Notes under the pieces: model-generated
Databases searched by the model: none
What the model saw: only the letters and a program-made list of their open reading frames with translations
What the model was told of the DNA's origin: nothing
Assembly (NCBI GenBank): GCA_019155205.2
Contig: JAHNZQ020003147.1
Span: 307,077 to 371,076 of the forward strand
DNA: 64,000 nt
Direction of reading: 5' to 3'
From: Gracilaria vermiculophylla
Lineage: Eukaryota; Rhodophyta; Florideophyceae; Gracilariales; Gracilariaceae
Translations under genes and position numbers: made by a program
Part shown: in pieces, positions 11,474-20,867 of the stretch
Position numbering within the stretch: position 1 is the first letter of the stretch
How the letters are laid out: each line of letters opens with the position of its first letter

Positions 11474-12254
11474 TATGGGAAGCATAAGTTTTGCATCGTT
11501 CGTTGCGTCCCGGAGGGTGCATGTGTGACCTTGCGTCGGGCACTGCCAAGCGCTACAACGCGCGATGTGGCGGGAGACCGTTTGGGGAGCGATACCGGCC
11601 GGTATCCATGTAGTTTCTGTTAGCAACTTTCCTTCAGGGTTTTTTTCTTTTTGGTCGGATGGCAGCCATTCTTCGTCTTGCATCGTCAACGTTTCATCAC
11701 TTTGTGACGTCTTTACGATGGACCGAGAGCTGTTTGTGCCGACACACAAGTATGCTTTTTTTTTTACGGATCACACACCAGTGGGGTACTCTTTAGTTGT
11801 TCATTACCTCCAGGAGAACTGTGATTGCTAGAGACAATGTGAAGGGCAACAATCGCGTAGATGGGTTGCGAGAAGCACAACAACCCAACGTCGATAGGAG
11901 GAAAGACCACTAGTGATATGACCTTGTATAGATAGTAGGGGGTGGCGAATACTTTTTTTTTCTTCATTACCAATTGAGGCAAGATTAGCTATGTAAAAGT
12001 TAGAGTACTTTGGGGTGCTGTGGGTTGATTGCTCAACATGGAGCAAACGGAGCTACATATGTAGATGTGAGGCGTACGCTCAGGGGATGTACTTCAAACA
12101 TTTTACGATATGAAGTGGTCATTGCAGTACATGGATGCATAGCGAACCGGAAACATGACATGAGCATCGTTCAGTATGCACACATGACGTTTTGTGCTGC
12201 TCTATTCTAAATAACGGTGATAAGCGCGCGGAACAGGACGGGACTGGCGGCGGA
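11474..12254. other. Gene-free spacer between convergent sigma and FPPS genes
   Basis: About 780 bp of moderate AT content with short T-runs (11757-11765, 11952-11962). Only short uncompelling frames are present. It probably holds the 3' UTR of the sigma gene and downstream sequence of the FPPS gene. Confidence 0.5.
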
Positions 12255-12260
12255 CAACAA

Positions 12261-12362
12261 GGCCATCATCGATTGCATTTGTACAATTTTGCAAGGTAGA
12301 ATTCAAAAACACATGGCCATCATCGATCGCGTTTGTACAATTTTGCAAGGTAGAATTCAAAG
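12261..12362. repeat. 54-bp-period direct duplication of the FPPS 3' coding end
   Basis: Two near-identical units begin GGCCATCATCGAT at 12261 and 12315. The inner copy (12315-12362) is the real end of the FPPS reading frame, including its TGA. The outer copy repeats about 49 of the bases with two transitions and lies in the 3' UTR. Confidence 0.9.
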
Positions 12363-13486
12363 GCGCCAGTAGGCATTCCTTGGATAGCGGCAACTTGCTT
12401 CGAAAGCTCTTCGTAACTGGTCTGCTCAAACTCGGCAAACACGGACGGGAGATCGAGTTTACGATACAGCTGCTTGACGCGGTCGGAGCATTGCTTGTCC
12501 TTTTTGCCGTAGTTTTGTTCCAGAACGAGTCGATCGTGCTCGGAGCAGCGCTCGAGGGCGCGCACGATGAGCCAAGAGCAGGTGTTGTCTTCAATGTCGG
12601 TGCCGATCTTGCCGGTGACGGCGGGGTCGCCAAAGGCGTCGATGAAATCATCTTGGGCCTGGAAGTAGTAGCCGATTTTCATGCATATGTCTTTGGCAGT
12701 GTCGTACAGTGCTTGGTCCGTGACGGAGGCCAGGCGCATGCCAAGGGCCACCGGGAGGTAAAAGGTGTAGTGTGAGGTCTTGTACCTGTATATTCTCTTG
12801 AGATTGTCCTCAGTGAATTTGTCAAGCAGGACGTGATCGGCGGGTTGAGACGTGGTAAGGTCGAGCAGCTGGCCCATCTCGGTGGTGTACGTGATATCAT
12901 GGAAGAGTTGGATTAGGCTGAGATACTGCGGATGGTGCTTAAAATGGATGTTGAGAACGCGATAGATCATCATTTCCAAAATCATGGCGTCGTTGATGGC
13001 GTTCATGCCAATGTGCGGAATGCGGTAGAAGCAGGGCTGGCCGCGTCTGGTGATGCTGTCGTCCATGATATCATCGGCGACGAGGAAGAAGGCCTGCAAC
13101 AACTCGACACACCAGCCGAGAATGATGGCGTGTTTGCGCTGCAGCTCGGAGAGGGTGCGTTGCGGGTGGAAGGCCTTGTAGCATTGCAGGACGGCCATGC
13201 CGCGGTTGAGCTTTCCATGGGGTACGTTGTACGTGAGATTTTTGTGGATGTAATCAAGGGCGGGCTGCGGAAGATCAAAGTTGGCCTTCAGATCGTGCAT
13301 CAAAGTGTGCACGAAGTCAGGGAACATGGACTTGAAGAGGTGGGCGTCGGACGGCGAGGCGTTGGAGCCCATGGTGTAGGGGCGCGGGGATCGAAGGGCG
13401 GCGGGGGAGGAGGACAGGGGCGCGGCGCGGGAGAGAAGGCGGGAGGCGGCGAAGCGGCGCAGTAGCGCGGCGCATCGGATGGACAT
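12320..13486 (-). CDS. FPS: Farnesyl diphosphate synthase (short-chain trans-prenyltransferase)
   Basis: The enzyme condenses IPP with DMAPP and then GPP to give FPP for sterols and prenyl groups. The first Asp-rich motif DDIMD is encoded at 13061-13075, within LVADDIMDDSITRRG. The second, DDFID in FQAQDDFID, is at 12638-12652. Bulky aromatic FF lies before the first motif, as in farnesyl-length enzymes. An ATG at 13486 gives 388 residues with an Arg/Ser/Ala-rich basic leader that looks mitochondrial or plastid. An ATG at 13372 gives exactly 350 residues, the usual cytosolic length. Both could be used. No introns. It shares a 274-bp divergent promoter with the next gene. Confidence 0.95.
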   Translation of the reverse strand: MSIRCAALLRRFAASRLLSRAAPLSSSPAALRSPRPYTMGSNASPSDAHLFKSMFPDFVHTLMHDLKANFDLPQPALDYIHKNLTYNVPHGKLNRGMAVLQCYKAFHPQRTLSELQRKHAIILGWCVELLQAFFLVADDIMDDSITRRGQPCFYRIPHIGMNAINDAMILEMMIYRVLNIHFKHHPQYLSLIQLFHDITYTTEMGQLLDLTTSQPADHVLLDKFTEDNLKRIYRYKTSHYTFYLPVALGMRLASVTDQALYDTAKDICMKIGYYFQAQDDFIDAFGDPAVTGKIGTDIEDNTCSWLIVRALERCSEHDRLVLEQNYGKKDKQCSDRVKQLYRKLDLPSVFAEFEQTSYEELSKQVAAIQGMPTGAFEFYLAKLYKRDR

Positions 13487-13760
13487 GACGCGCGATGCGG
13501 TGCGACCGGCGGCAGGCGCGTGTGATGTGGCGGCGGCCAAGGGGCGGCGACGCGTGCGGGCGCATGGCTGGCGCGGAGCGGTGATTGGGGCGCGGCGCCG
13601 CGACGTGGACAGCTGTGCAACGGGGGTCGCGCGCGCTCGACGGCTGCGGCTGCCGCGGCTGCGACGCGGCACCGTCCGTTAAGTGTGCAGCAGCTGGCGC
13701 CGCCTTCGCCGCCGCGCTCGCCGCGAGCGCGACACCGACGCGGTGCTACTGACGTCCACC
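13487..13760. promoter_or_regulatory. Divergent promoter region, FPPS / small membrane protein
   Basis: A 274-bp, extremely GC-rich interval separates the two start codons and must hold both promoters. No TATA box is visible. Confidence 0.5.
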
Positions 13761-14116
13761 ATGTCGCAAAGCCTGTGCTGCTTCGCCACCTGCCTGGCGG
13801 TACGTTGCGAGCGAGCGCGCGCGTCCCGCGGCGCGGCGGCGGCGGCAGCGAACTGACGGCGTGTGCGTTTGTTCCGCGCGCGCGTGCTTGCGCGCAGGGC
13901 GCGCTGACGATGGCGCTGTTCGGAATGGCGCTCAGGGCGCACGACCCGTTCCTCGGCTTCGAGGGCGACTTTGACGAGGCGGCCGCTTCGTGCTTCCGTA
14001 CTGCGCTCGTCTTCGGCGGCCTGTCCGCGCTGTCGCTGCTCACCTTCGCGCTGGGCGCCGTTCGATCCAAGATGGCGCCGCCCGCCATCCCCCGCGCCCA
14101 GTACGAAGCGGTGTAA
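13761..14116 (+). CDS. Small two-TM membrane protein, spliced, family not recognised
   Basis: I infer two exons: 13761-13799 (13 codons from ATG in ACCATGTCG) and 13898-14116. The 98-nt intron starts GTACGT and ends GCGCAG, with a branch-like ACTGAC at 13852-13857. The 85-residue product has a hydrophobic N-terminal segment across the splice junction (SLCCFATCLA then GALTMALFGMAL). It then has an acidic loop (FEGDFDEAA) and a second hydrophobic segment (ALVFGGLSALSLLTFALGAV). The tail is PPAIPRAQYEAV. No family is recognised. The shape suggests a small ER or organelle membrane subunit, but that is a guess. The splice model is supported by signals shared with other introns here. Confidence 0.6.
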
Positions 14117-14145
14117 CTGTAGCTAACTGCTGGCGGGTGGTGCGG

Positions 14146-14255
14146 CGCGCCAACGTGCCCGTGACATCAGGACACTGTGACACCCTGGTCTGTCGCGCCA
14201 ACGTGCCCATGACATAAAGACACTATGACACCCTGTGTTGTCGCGCCAACATTCA
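14146..14255. repeat. 48-bp tandem repeat, about 2.3 copies
   Basis: Units starting CGCGCCAACGTGCCC begin at 14146 and 14194, and a third partial unit (CGCGCCAACATTC) begins at 14242. They lie between the stop of the small membrane protein and the PITP start. Confidence 0.9.
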
Positions 14256-14507
14256 GCGCGTCGACGGCGACCCAATCAGCTCGCCGAGCTGTTGTTGCTC
14301 AATCGCACGCTCGTCCACCCCCGTACGCACGCATCGCTCCCTCTCTCCGCGCCAACCCTCGCCCGCCGCTGACCACCCACCCAACCCAGCCCCCCTAGAC
14401 CCAAGTTACGGAGCAGCGCCCCAGCTGCAGTCACGAACAACGCTCTCCCCAGGCGTCCGCGCTCCACCGCCGTGCCCGTCAATGACGCCCGCGCCTCTCC
14501 GTGCAGC

Positions 14508-15599
14508 ATGCTTATCAGGGAGTACCGCATCCCGTTCCCCGCCACTCTGGCCGAGTACAGAATCGGTACGTTGGCGCACGCGCGCGCAGCGCAGCGGCGC
14601 CTCCGCCACCAACCGTGCTAACTGATGCACGCGCGCGTGCGCCCAAGCGCCCCCGCAGGCATGCTGTACATGATCTCGCGCGCTACGGAGGAGGAGAACC
14701 GGCGCTGCGCGGGGGGCCAGGCGGTGCGCGTCGTCACGCGGCGCCGCTTCACGGACGCACAGCGCGGAATCAGCGGCATGTACTCGGAGAAGCACCTGCA
14801 GGTGCGCAACCTGCTGCCGACGTTCATCAAGCTGCTGGTGCCGGCGCACAAGTGCGTGCTGGTGGAGCGCGCGTGGAACGCGTTCCCGCACTACTGCCTC
14901 ACCACGTACGAGAGCCCGTTCTTCGGCAGCGCCTTCCAGCTCAGCATCCAGAGCCGCTACATCGAGGGCGACGCGGGCGGCGTGCACAACGCGCTGGCGC
15001 TGTCGCCGCGCGAGCTGGCGGAGCGGCACGTGGTGCTGCTGGACCTGGCCAGCGAGGAGCACGTCAAGATGACGCGCGACACGGACGTAGTGCGCTTCCA
15101 CAGCAAGCGCGCCGCGCGCGCGCCGCTGGACGCGCACGGCCGCTGGATGACGCGCGCCGTGCCCGTCATGTGCTGCTACAAGCTGGTGCGCCTGCGCGTG
15201 TCCATTGCGTCGCTGCCGTCGCGCCGCGTGGAGGAGTGGTGCCACCGCCACGCCGTGGTGCGCGCCTTTGTGCACTACAACCGCCAGGTGCTGTGCTGGA
15301 TGGACCACTGGTACGGCACGGACGTGCGCGCCGTCGCCGAGATGCGGCAGACGCCGCCGCCGATGCGCGAGACGCCGCCGCCGCCGCCGCCAATGCGCGA
15401 GGCGCCGCCGCCGCCGATGCGCGAGGCGCCGCTGCCGCCGATGCGCGAGGCGCCGCCGCAGGAGGCGGCGGCAGCGGCGGCAGCGGCGGCGGCGGGCGCG
15501 CCCCTGCCGCCCGTCAACGCGCTGGCGGCGGAGCTGGCGGCCGACGGGCTGGCACTGGCGCTGGCCGCTGCGGACGACACCAACCCGTTCGTCACGTAG
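14508..15599 (+). CDS. Phosphatidylinositol transfer protein (START-like PITP)
   Basis: PITPs exchange phosphatidylinositol and phosphatidylcholine between membranes. Exon 1 is 14508-14565 (MLIREYRIPFPATLAEYRI); exon 2 is 14659-15599. The 93-nt intron starts GTACGT, has GCTAAC at 14617-14622 and ends CCGCAG. The joined N-terminus matches the family opening (REYR...P....EY..G.LY). Other conserved pieces are AWNAFPHYCLTTYESPFF, the VMCCYKLV block and a C-terminal HYNRQVLCWMDHWYG. The product has 332 residues, longer than typical 270-residue class I PITPs because of a Pro/Ala-rich tail with repeated MREAPPPP units. The alternative start inside exon 2 would lose the lipid-binding first strand. 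Confident. Confidence 0.93.
15345..15500. repeat. In-frame MREAPPPP-type repeat in the PITP tail
   Basis: About five units of roughly 21-27 bp (GATGCGCGAGGCGCCGCCG-like) encode MRETPPP/MREAPPP, followed by a GCG run encoding an Ala tract. It is a coding minisatellite in a disordered C-terminal tail. Confidence 0.85.
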
Positions 15600-15892
15600 C
15601 CGCGCGCGCGGCGGCCGCTGTCAGCCTTTTGGCGCTTTTTTTTTCCAAAACAACAAAGGTTGCCCAAATTCCAGCCAGACGCTGCGCTCCCGCGCATTGC
15701 GCGCCGGCGCCCTGACATTCGCGCCCGCCTGCGCCTGACATTCACCGCCCGCCGCGGCCCGCCCCTCAGCCCTCTCCGCTCACCGCGTGCCGCCCCGCCC
15801 GACGCTCCCAAACACCGCCCTCCCCCCCCGCCCCACACTCGTCGCTTTCGTGCCCGCACCTCGCCCCGCTCTCTGCCGCATTCCCATCCGCA

Positions 15893-16404
15893 ATGGCCAG
15901 TGGAATCGCCATCTCGTCCAAGTGCACCGACGCCTACGCCGCTTTGAACAAGCGCGAGTACGGCTGCCTCGTGCTCAAGATCGAGACCGATTCGGTCGTC
16001 CTCGAAAAAACCGTCCCCCCGTTCGGCGACGATCCCGAGTCCGCCTGGAAGGACTTCGTCAAGACCCTCCCGGAATCGGACGCCCGCTACCTCGTCACTG
16101 ATTTTGCCTGGAAGGAAACCCCCACTGTCACCAAGTCCAAAGTCGTCATGATCACCTGGACCCCTGAATCCTCCTCAGTTCGTTCCAAGATGTACGTTTT
16201 CCTCACTGTCCGTCTCTCCCCCATCCCCCTGCGCATTGGCGTTGCTGCTCTGCTGACATCATGCCCCGCGCTTGTACCACATTTAGGATGTACGCGTCCT
16301 CTCTGGAGCACGTCACCTCTACCCTTAAAGTCCAGAAGACCATCCAGACCTCCGAGCCGGAAGAGGTCGAATACAAAGAACTCAAGAACCAAATTGCCAA
16401 GTAA
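15893..16404 (+). CDS. Actin-depolymerizing factor / cofilin
   Basis: ADF/cofilin severs and depolymerises actin filaments in the cytoplasm. Exon 1 is 15893-16191 and exon 2 is 16287-16404. The 95-nt intron begins GTACGT, has GCTGAC at 16252-16257 and ends TTTAG. Joining restores SKMMYASSLEHV, matching the invariant KMxYASS actin-binding helix. The protein is 138 residues, the normal size for the single-domain family. The N-terminal MASG places a Ser at position 3, like the regulatory phospho-Ser of animals and plants. The frame without splicing runs 178 codons but loses the helix, so the spliced model is preferred. Confidence 0.94.
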
Positions 16405-16436
16405 CGCGGAGTTGTCTTTCTCTCTCTAACCATTTT

Positions 16437-16452
16437 CACACACACACACACA
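16437..16452. repeat. Short (CA)8 microsatellite
   Basis: A CA dinucleotide run lies 32 bp downstream of the ADF stop codon, in the probable 3' UTR. Confidence 0.85.
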
Positions 16453-16731
16453 AGTTCCGTTAAAATTCAACCCTACCGCTTCGTAACTGGCTTCGTAGCT
16501 CCACCTTTACTCCGTCATCCTCTCCCCCCTTAGTGGTACTGCCTTTTTTGTTGGGTTGGGGGCCTCGCTTCCTTTGCAATGGCACCCTTGCTTGCTTTTT
16601 GTTAGCGTTTTCAGTGGGTTTTCGATCATGCCTTAGCCAACTATCGTTGTTTTCGATCTCCTAAACGTGCAACAGCTGCTTGCGATTGTGTCGCGCAAAA
16701 CTGTTTTATGATTGTCGTGTGTTTCTATTGG

Positions 16732-17643
16732 TTAACTCATCCCTGAAGCTCTGTGTTGCCCGCCCCTCAGCAGTAGTAAGGAGTAAATGGCAAAAATTCC
16801 ACACAGCGTAACAAGTCGCACCACCCACGCCTTCACCAAAAAGGCTGCCGCGAGCGACATGGGCGCGAGCAGCAGCGTATACGCCGGCCACGCTCTTGCG
16901 CTGAACATGTACTTCCACTGCTGCGCCAGCGGCGAGTTAGCCTTCTCGTCCTTCGCGAACACAAACAGGCTGCCCCGCGAGCCCACGCCCAATCTCAACG
17001 CGTCGTCCAAGTACGTGGTGGCCAGCTGCACGCGCGACATGGGCCCAAACTCAAACACCGCGTTCACCAGCCTTATCCGCGGCGGCCCAAAGTGGACGCT
17101 CACCACGTTTGACTGCTCCGACACCCTCGACAGCACCCCCTTCAACGCCACGCAGCCCGGCAGCACGTGCAGAAGCCTGAAGCACACCAAGTTCACGACG
17201 ACGTCGGGCGGCAGCACGTGCTGGAACAGCCCTGTCGTGGGCAGCAGCGTGCGCGCGAACGCGGTGCGGAAGGCGCCGCCCGCCGCGGGCACGCGCTGCG
17301 AGTCCGAAGCGTACACCACGCTGTAGTTGCCGAACAGGCGCGCGTCGTCGAGGCAGTTTGGCCGGTAGCGCCCAACCTGCCCGAGCGTGACGATGGCCTT
17401 CTCGAGCGCGCCGCGCGCCTCCGCGCCCATTCTCGCGCCGCCGTCGCTGTCGGCCGCGGCCGCCAGGATGGTTTGCACGAGCGACGGCACGTCGGGCGGC
17501 GACGACGGCGACCGGTGGTACGAGGAGCGAATGGTTCGTTTTCGCGCGATTCGCACCCGGCCGCGGCGGCTCTCTGGCACGCTGAGGCGCGGGCAGGGCC
17601 AGACGCGGGGGAGGGGCGATGCGGGCGTAATGAAGGTGGCCAT
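16732..17643 (-). CDS. Plastid lipid-associated protein (PAP/fibrillin family)
   Basis: Fibrillins associate with thylakoids and plastoglobules and carry lipids such as plastoquinone. The ATG at 17643 opens a basic, Ser/Pro/Arg-rich leader ([18 protein letters not shown]). The PAP core follows: [21 protein letters not shown], then [13 protein letters not shown] and the C-terminal signature [11 protein letters not shown]...GSLFVF. Length is 303 residues, normal for the family. Unusually, after the core there are two hydrophobic segments ([17 protein letters not shown] and [16 protein letters not shown]), suggesting an anchored member. No introns. It shares a 341-bp divergent promoter with RPS19. 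Confidence 0.88.
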   Translation of the reverse strand: MATFITPASPLPRVWPCPRLSVPESRRGRVRIARKRTIRSSYHRSPSSPPDVPSLVQTILAAAADSDGGARMGAEARGALEKAIVTLGQVGRYRPNCLDDARLFGNYSVVYASDSQRVPAAGGAFRTAFARTLLPTTGLFQHVLPPDVVVNLVCFRLLHVLPGCVALKGVLSRVSEQSNVVSVHFGPPRIRLVNAVFEFGPMSRVQLATTYLDDALRLGVGSRGSLFVFAKDEKANSPLAQQWKYMFSARAWPAYTLLLAPMSLAAAFLVKAWVVRLVTLCGIFAIYSLLLLRGGQHRASGMS

Positions 17644-17984
17644 TGAACGATGATGACGTAGACAACGCGCGAGAAAGGGGCACGCACGGTGATGAAAGCG
17701 GCGCAGGTCAAACTTCCTGCGCAGCACGAGACGCTCATCAGAGAGAGCGATCACCGCGAAGCTCTGACGCGTTTTCGCGACCCGTGGACACGAGGCCACG
17801 AGACCCTTTTGCCACGTGGCGCAACTCGCATGCGACCGCGCTGCAGTGCGCCCGTGGCGACCCGCCGACGACGACCGGCGGCGCGAGGCTCATCGCCAAG
17901 ATCCACCGCTTTCTGTCTACGGCCTCCTTCGCCACCGCTCTGATTTTCTTTAGAAGTTCCCTCATCGCGCCACTTTTGCGAAAC
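17644..17984. promoter_or_regulatory. Divergent promoter, fibrillin / RPS19, with palindromic G-box
   Basis: The 341-bp interval contains GCCACGTGGC at 17811-17820, a perfect palindromic G-box core (bZIP/bHLH-type site). Its function here is inferred. Confidence 0.5.
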
Positions 17985-18519
17985 ATGGCGGCCAGTGGTT
18001 GCACTGTTAAGGATGTCCCTGCCGCGGAGTTTATCACGACCTATGCGGCGTACCTGAAGCGCGTCGGCCTTGTCGAATTGCCGCCGTGGGTCGATACCGT
18101 TAAGACAGCGCCCAGCAAAGAGCTCGCCCCGTACGATCAAGATTGGCTGTACATCCGGATCGGTAAGTAATATTGTTCGGCGCGCGTGTGCTCCCTGGCG
18201 CGGGAGGCGCGGCGCCCCGGGGCTCTTATCTAACTGTGTGACATGCAATGCAAGCGTAGCTTCGATTGCGAGAAAGATTTACATCCGTGGCGGCATTGGA
18301 ACCGGAGAGTTTCGCAAGATCTACGGAACGCGCAAGCGACGGGGTATGAAGCCCTCCCGCAGCTCCAAGGCTTCCGGCGGGCTCATTCGAAACGCGTTAC
18401 AACAACTGGAGCGACTTGGTGTTATCGAGAAGGATCCGCGCGGCGGGCGACGACTCACCACGAAGGGCCAAGCCGAGATGGACACCCAAGCTGGTCAATG
18501 CCTAAGTTTGAATGCGTAA
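17985..18519 (+). CDS. RPS19: 40S ribosomal protein S19 (eS19)
   Basis: This protein is part of the small ribosomal subunit head and is needed for 18S rRNA maturation. Exon 1 is 17985-18162 and exon 2 is 18260-18519. The 97-nt intron starts GTAAGT, has TCTAAC at 18229-18234 and ends GCGTAG. Joining gives [18 protein letters not shown], matching the family WxYxR-AS-ARxxYxRGG block. Other matches are VKDV near the N-terminus, [29 protein letters not shown] and [15 protein letters not shown]. The product is 145 residues, the same as human RPS19. Confidence 0.97.
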
Positions 18520-18683
18520 AACGTAAATGCGAAAAGCTCATCATAACAGCTTCCGTCATTTGTTCGTGTTGTTGAAGTAAAACTCTTTTTACCACGTTCT
18601 TGTCTGCTGCTAGTATACAAATGCCGCAATATGTACAGGAAACACTACCATAGTTAACAGAAAAAAAAAAGAATAACGCCATC

Positions 18684-19856
18684 TTAGACTGACACCTTTT
18701 CGCGAAACCAACGATGATCGAGCGCTTGTTTTGCGGACAAGCGTTGTTTCTCGTTCACATCCAGTAACCCTCTCAGCAGATGTTTGACGCTGGAGGAAGC
18801 GTTGGGGATCGTGCTTTCGAATGCGTAATCGCCCCTCTTCGCGTGAGCAATAATCTGTGACAAAGACTTGCCTGCAAAAGGCATCTTTCCGCCGCTGAGC
18901 AACATGTACAGAATCACTCCGCAAGACCATATGTCAACCGATGTTCCGTACCGGGCGTCGAAAACTTCAGGAGCTACGAATCCTGGACTGCCGACCGCGC
19001 TGGTGTACATGTCGTTTTCATCGCCGGGATAACATGGTTGTCGCTCGTTGTCGGGAACGAAGTTGGATAGTCCGAAATCACTCAGCTTCACTCGCGCCTC
19101 GAGAGGCTTGGAACAAGTGAGTAAACAATTGTCTGGTTTCAAATCTCTGTGCACTGTGTGCATGTCATGCAGGTATTCCACACCGCACAGAATGTCCTTC
19201 ATGAGATGGCGCGTTGTGCCCTCTGGTAACGTGCCGTTTGTGCGCGAGATAAGGTCGGACAAGGTGCCACCTTGAATGTACTCCATGACGATTCTCGTTC
19301 GAAGGCGATTGTCAAACACGTCGTAGCACTGCACAATGTTCGGGTGCGATAAGGATTGCATGATCTTCATTTCGCGTTCGAAGTACTTCCTTTCGGATGG
19401 TGGTGCATTGCTCTTCTCGATGAGTTTGATGGCTACCTGCTGACCGTTGTGCAGGTCGTTCCCTAGCACCACTCGTGCAAACGCGCCCTTGCTTATCAAC
19501 CTGTTCATGGTGTAGTGCATTTCAAGCACAGATTTGCTTGCCCTGCTGAGCCAAGCGCTCCATCTAGCAAACGACTTATCATCCAAAGCAGAAAGCAACA
19601 TGACGCGGCGTTTCCTTCTCTGACTGTCCAGGATGTAAATGGCGATTTTTCTGTCATCGCTGTTTGTTTCGATGACATTGCCGGCGATATCGAAAGACCA
19701 TATAACCTCCCCGTAGGGCCCCTTTGCCAAGCTGAGCCTTGTGCCCTCCAGACGGGCGTATCTGACGGCCTTGAAGGGGATGAACGCCAATGGGCGCGAA
19801 TCTTGACGAAGATAGCCGGCGCGGAGTCCTACAATGCCGTACCTCAAATGTGACAT
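18684..19856 (-). CDS. Ser/Thr protein kinase with N-terminal PH-like domain (CaMK-like)
   Basis: The only in-frame ATG upstream of the kinase domain is at 19856, giving 390 residues. Residues ~1-105 read like a PH domain (GYLRQ, then strands, ending LLSALDDKSFARWSAWL with the terminal Trp helix). The kinase domain follows: G-loop ISKGAFARVVLG, VAIKL, HRDLKPDN, DFGLSN, GFVAPEV and DIWSCGVILYMLLSG. All catalytic residues are present. The DFGLSN, APE and DIWSCG pattern fits the CaMK group. The frame stays open upstream to about 20174 but without an ATG, so an upstream exon cannot be excluded. A PH domain beside a CaMK-like kinase suggests membrane recruitment by phosphoinositides. Confidence 0.88.
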   Translation of the reverse strand: MSHLRYGIVGLRAGYLRQDSRPLAFIPFKAVRYARLEGTRLSLAKGPYGEVIWSFDIAGNVIETNSDDRKIAIYILDSQRRKRRVMLLSALDDKSFARWSAWLSRASKSVLEMHYTMNRLISKGAFARVVLGNDLHNGQQVAIKLIEKSNAPPSERKYFEREMKIMQSLSHPNIVQCYDVFDNRLRTRIVMEYIQGGTLSDLISRTNGTLPEGTTRHLMKDILCGVEYLHDMHTVHRDLKPDNCLLTCSKPLEARVKLSDFGLSNFVPDNERQPCYPGDENDMYTSAVGSPGFVAPEVFDARYGTSVDIWSCGVILYMLLSGGKMPFAGKSLSQIIAHAKRGDYAFESTIPNASSSVKHLLRGLLDVNEKQRLSAKQALDHRWFREKVSV

Positions 19857-20315
19857 GGAGACACCAGAGTTGTCGGGTGGCTCATCCGGGAGGTACACGC
19901 GCAGGAAGGGGTTGTGAATGGAAGGCAGAGTGTGGGTGCAAGTGCGTGGACGGGGGCTCCGGGGGAGAGGGGCTGCTGGGGATGGAGGCAGGTGAAGAGG
20001 CGCGCAGCAGCGGGCAGGCGGGGCTCGTCGTGCGTTGCTAGGAGGGGGGGCGCGCTCGAGGGGAAGAGGCTGTGCAGTGCGTGCGATGGGCGCGTGGCGG
20101 TTGGGTAAAATTTTGCTGCTGCCCAATGACGCGCACGCGCATGGCACGCGTGCTGCGCCGTGCAGGGCCCTCAAGGCGCAGCACGTGTGCCATTCACTGC
20201 AGGCGTGCCGGCGCGCTGCTTTGCGCTGGCCGCCGCTTGCGTGCGTCGTCGCTCGTGTGGGCTCGCGCGCGGCGCCGTCGTCGTCGCTCTCCTCCGCAAG
20301 CCGCGTGCGACCACG
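19857..20315. promoter_or_regulatory. Divergent region, PH-kinase / SOSS-B-like gene
   Basis: About 460 bp between start codons. A GCACGTGTGCC element lies near 20179-20189. The kinase-proximal part stays open in the kinase frame and is most likely its 5' UTR. Confidence 0.4.
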
Positions 20316-20867
20316 ATGACCACGCCCAGGAACAGGCTCCCCGTCTGTGAGTTACCGCACGCCCGCCGCCGCTTCCATTTGTCCCCAGCGCTGACTTTTC
20401 CTTTCTTCCTCTGATGGCGAAGACGCCAAGCTGAACCAAATGGCGCCTGGCGTGCACGGCCAGAAGCTGGTAGTGCAGGTTGTCAGCAAGAAGACCATTT
20501 CAGACAGCGTGGACAAAACTGGAAAGAGGCGCTGTCATCAGCATGTGCTCATTGCAGATGAAACTGGTGCTATGCTGCTTAACGCGCATGACGGTATGTT
20601 GCGCACTCTACCTACTCACTTTCTCGCCACGCCGGCTAACGTGTCCCTCGCCTGCCCTTCGCTTTTTAAGACTTTTGCCAACAACTGGAGGTTGGTCGCG
20701 TTGTTGAACTACATAATATACGAGTTAAGATTATTAAGGATCGAATGCGACTCACGATGGATAAATGGGCTTCAGTTCAGGAAAGCTTTCGAGCGATACC
20801 GCAACCGGTGCAGACAGATCCCAACTTTTCTCAAGTTGTCTATCGACAGCTCTCTGCACGCTCGTAA
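20316..20867 (+). CDS. SOSS complex subunit B / hSSB1-like OB-fold single-stranded DNA-binding protein
   Basis: This family binds ssDNA in DNA damage sensing. I infer three exons: 20316-20346, 20423-20593 and 20671-20867. Intron 1 (76 nt) starts GTGAGT with GCTGAC at 20390-20395. Intron 2 (77 nt) starts GTATGT with GCTAAC at 20635-20640. The 132-residue product contains the OB-fold pattern: LVVQVVSKKTISDSVDKTG, HVLIADETGAMLLNAHD and VGRVVELHNIRVKII. The C-terminal box IPQPVQTDPNFSQVVYRQ parallels EVPNFSEPNPEY of human SSB1. Exon 1 is short and the least certain part. The family call rests on the ADxTG strand and the C-terminal box. Confidence 0.78.
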
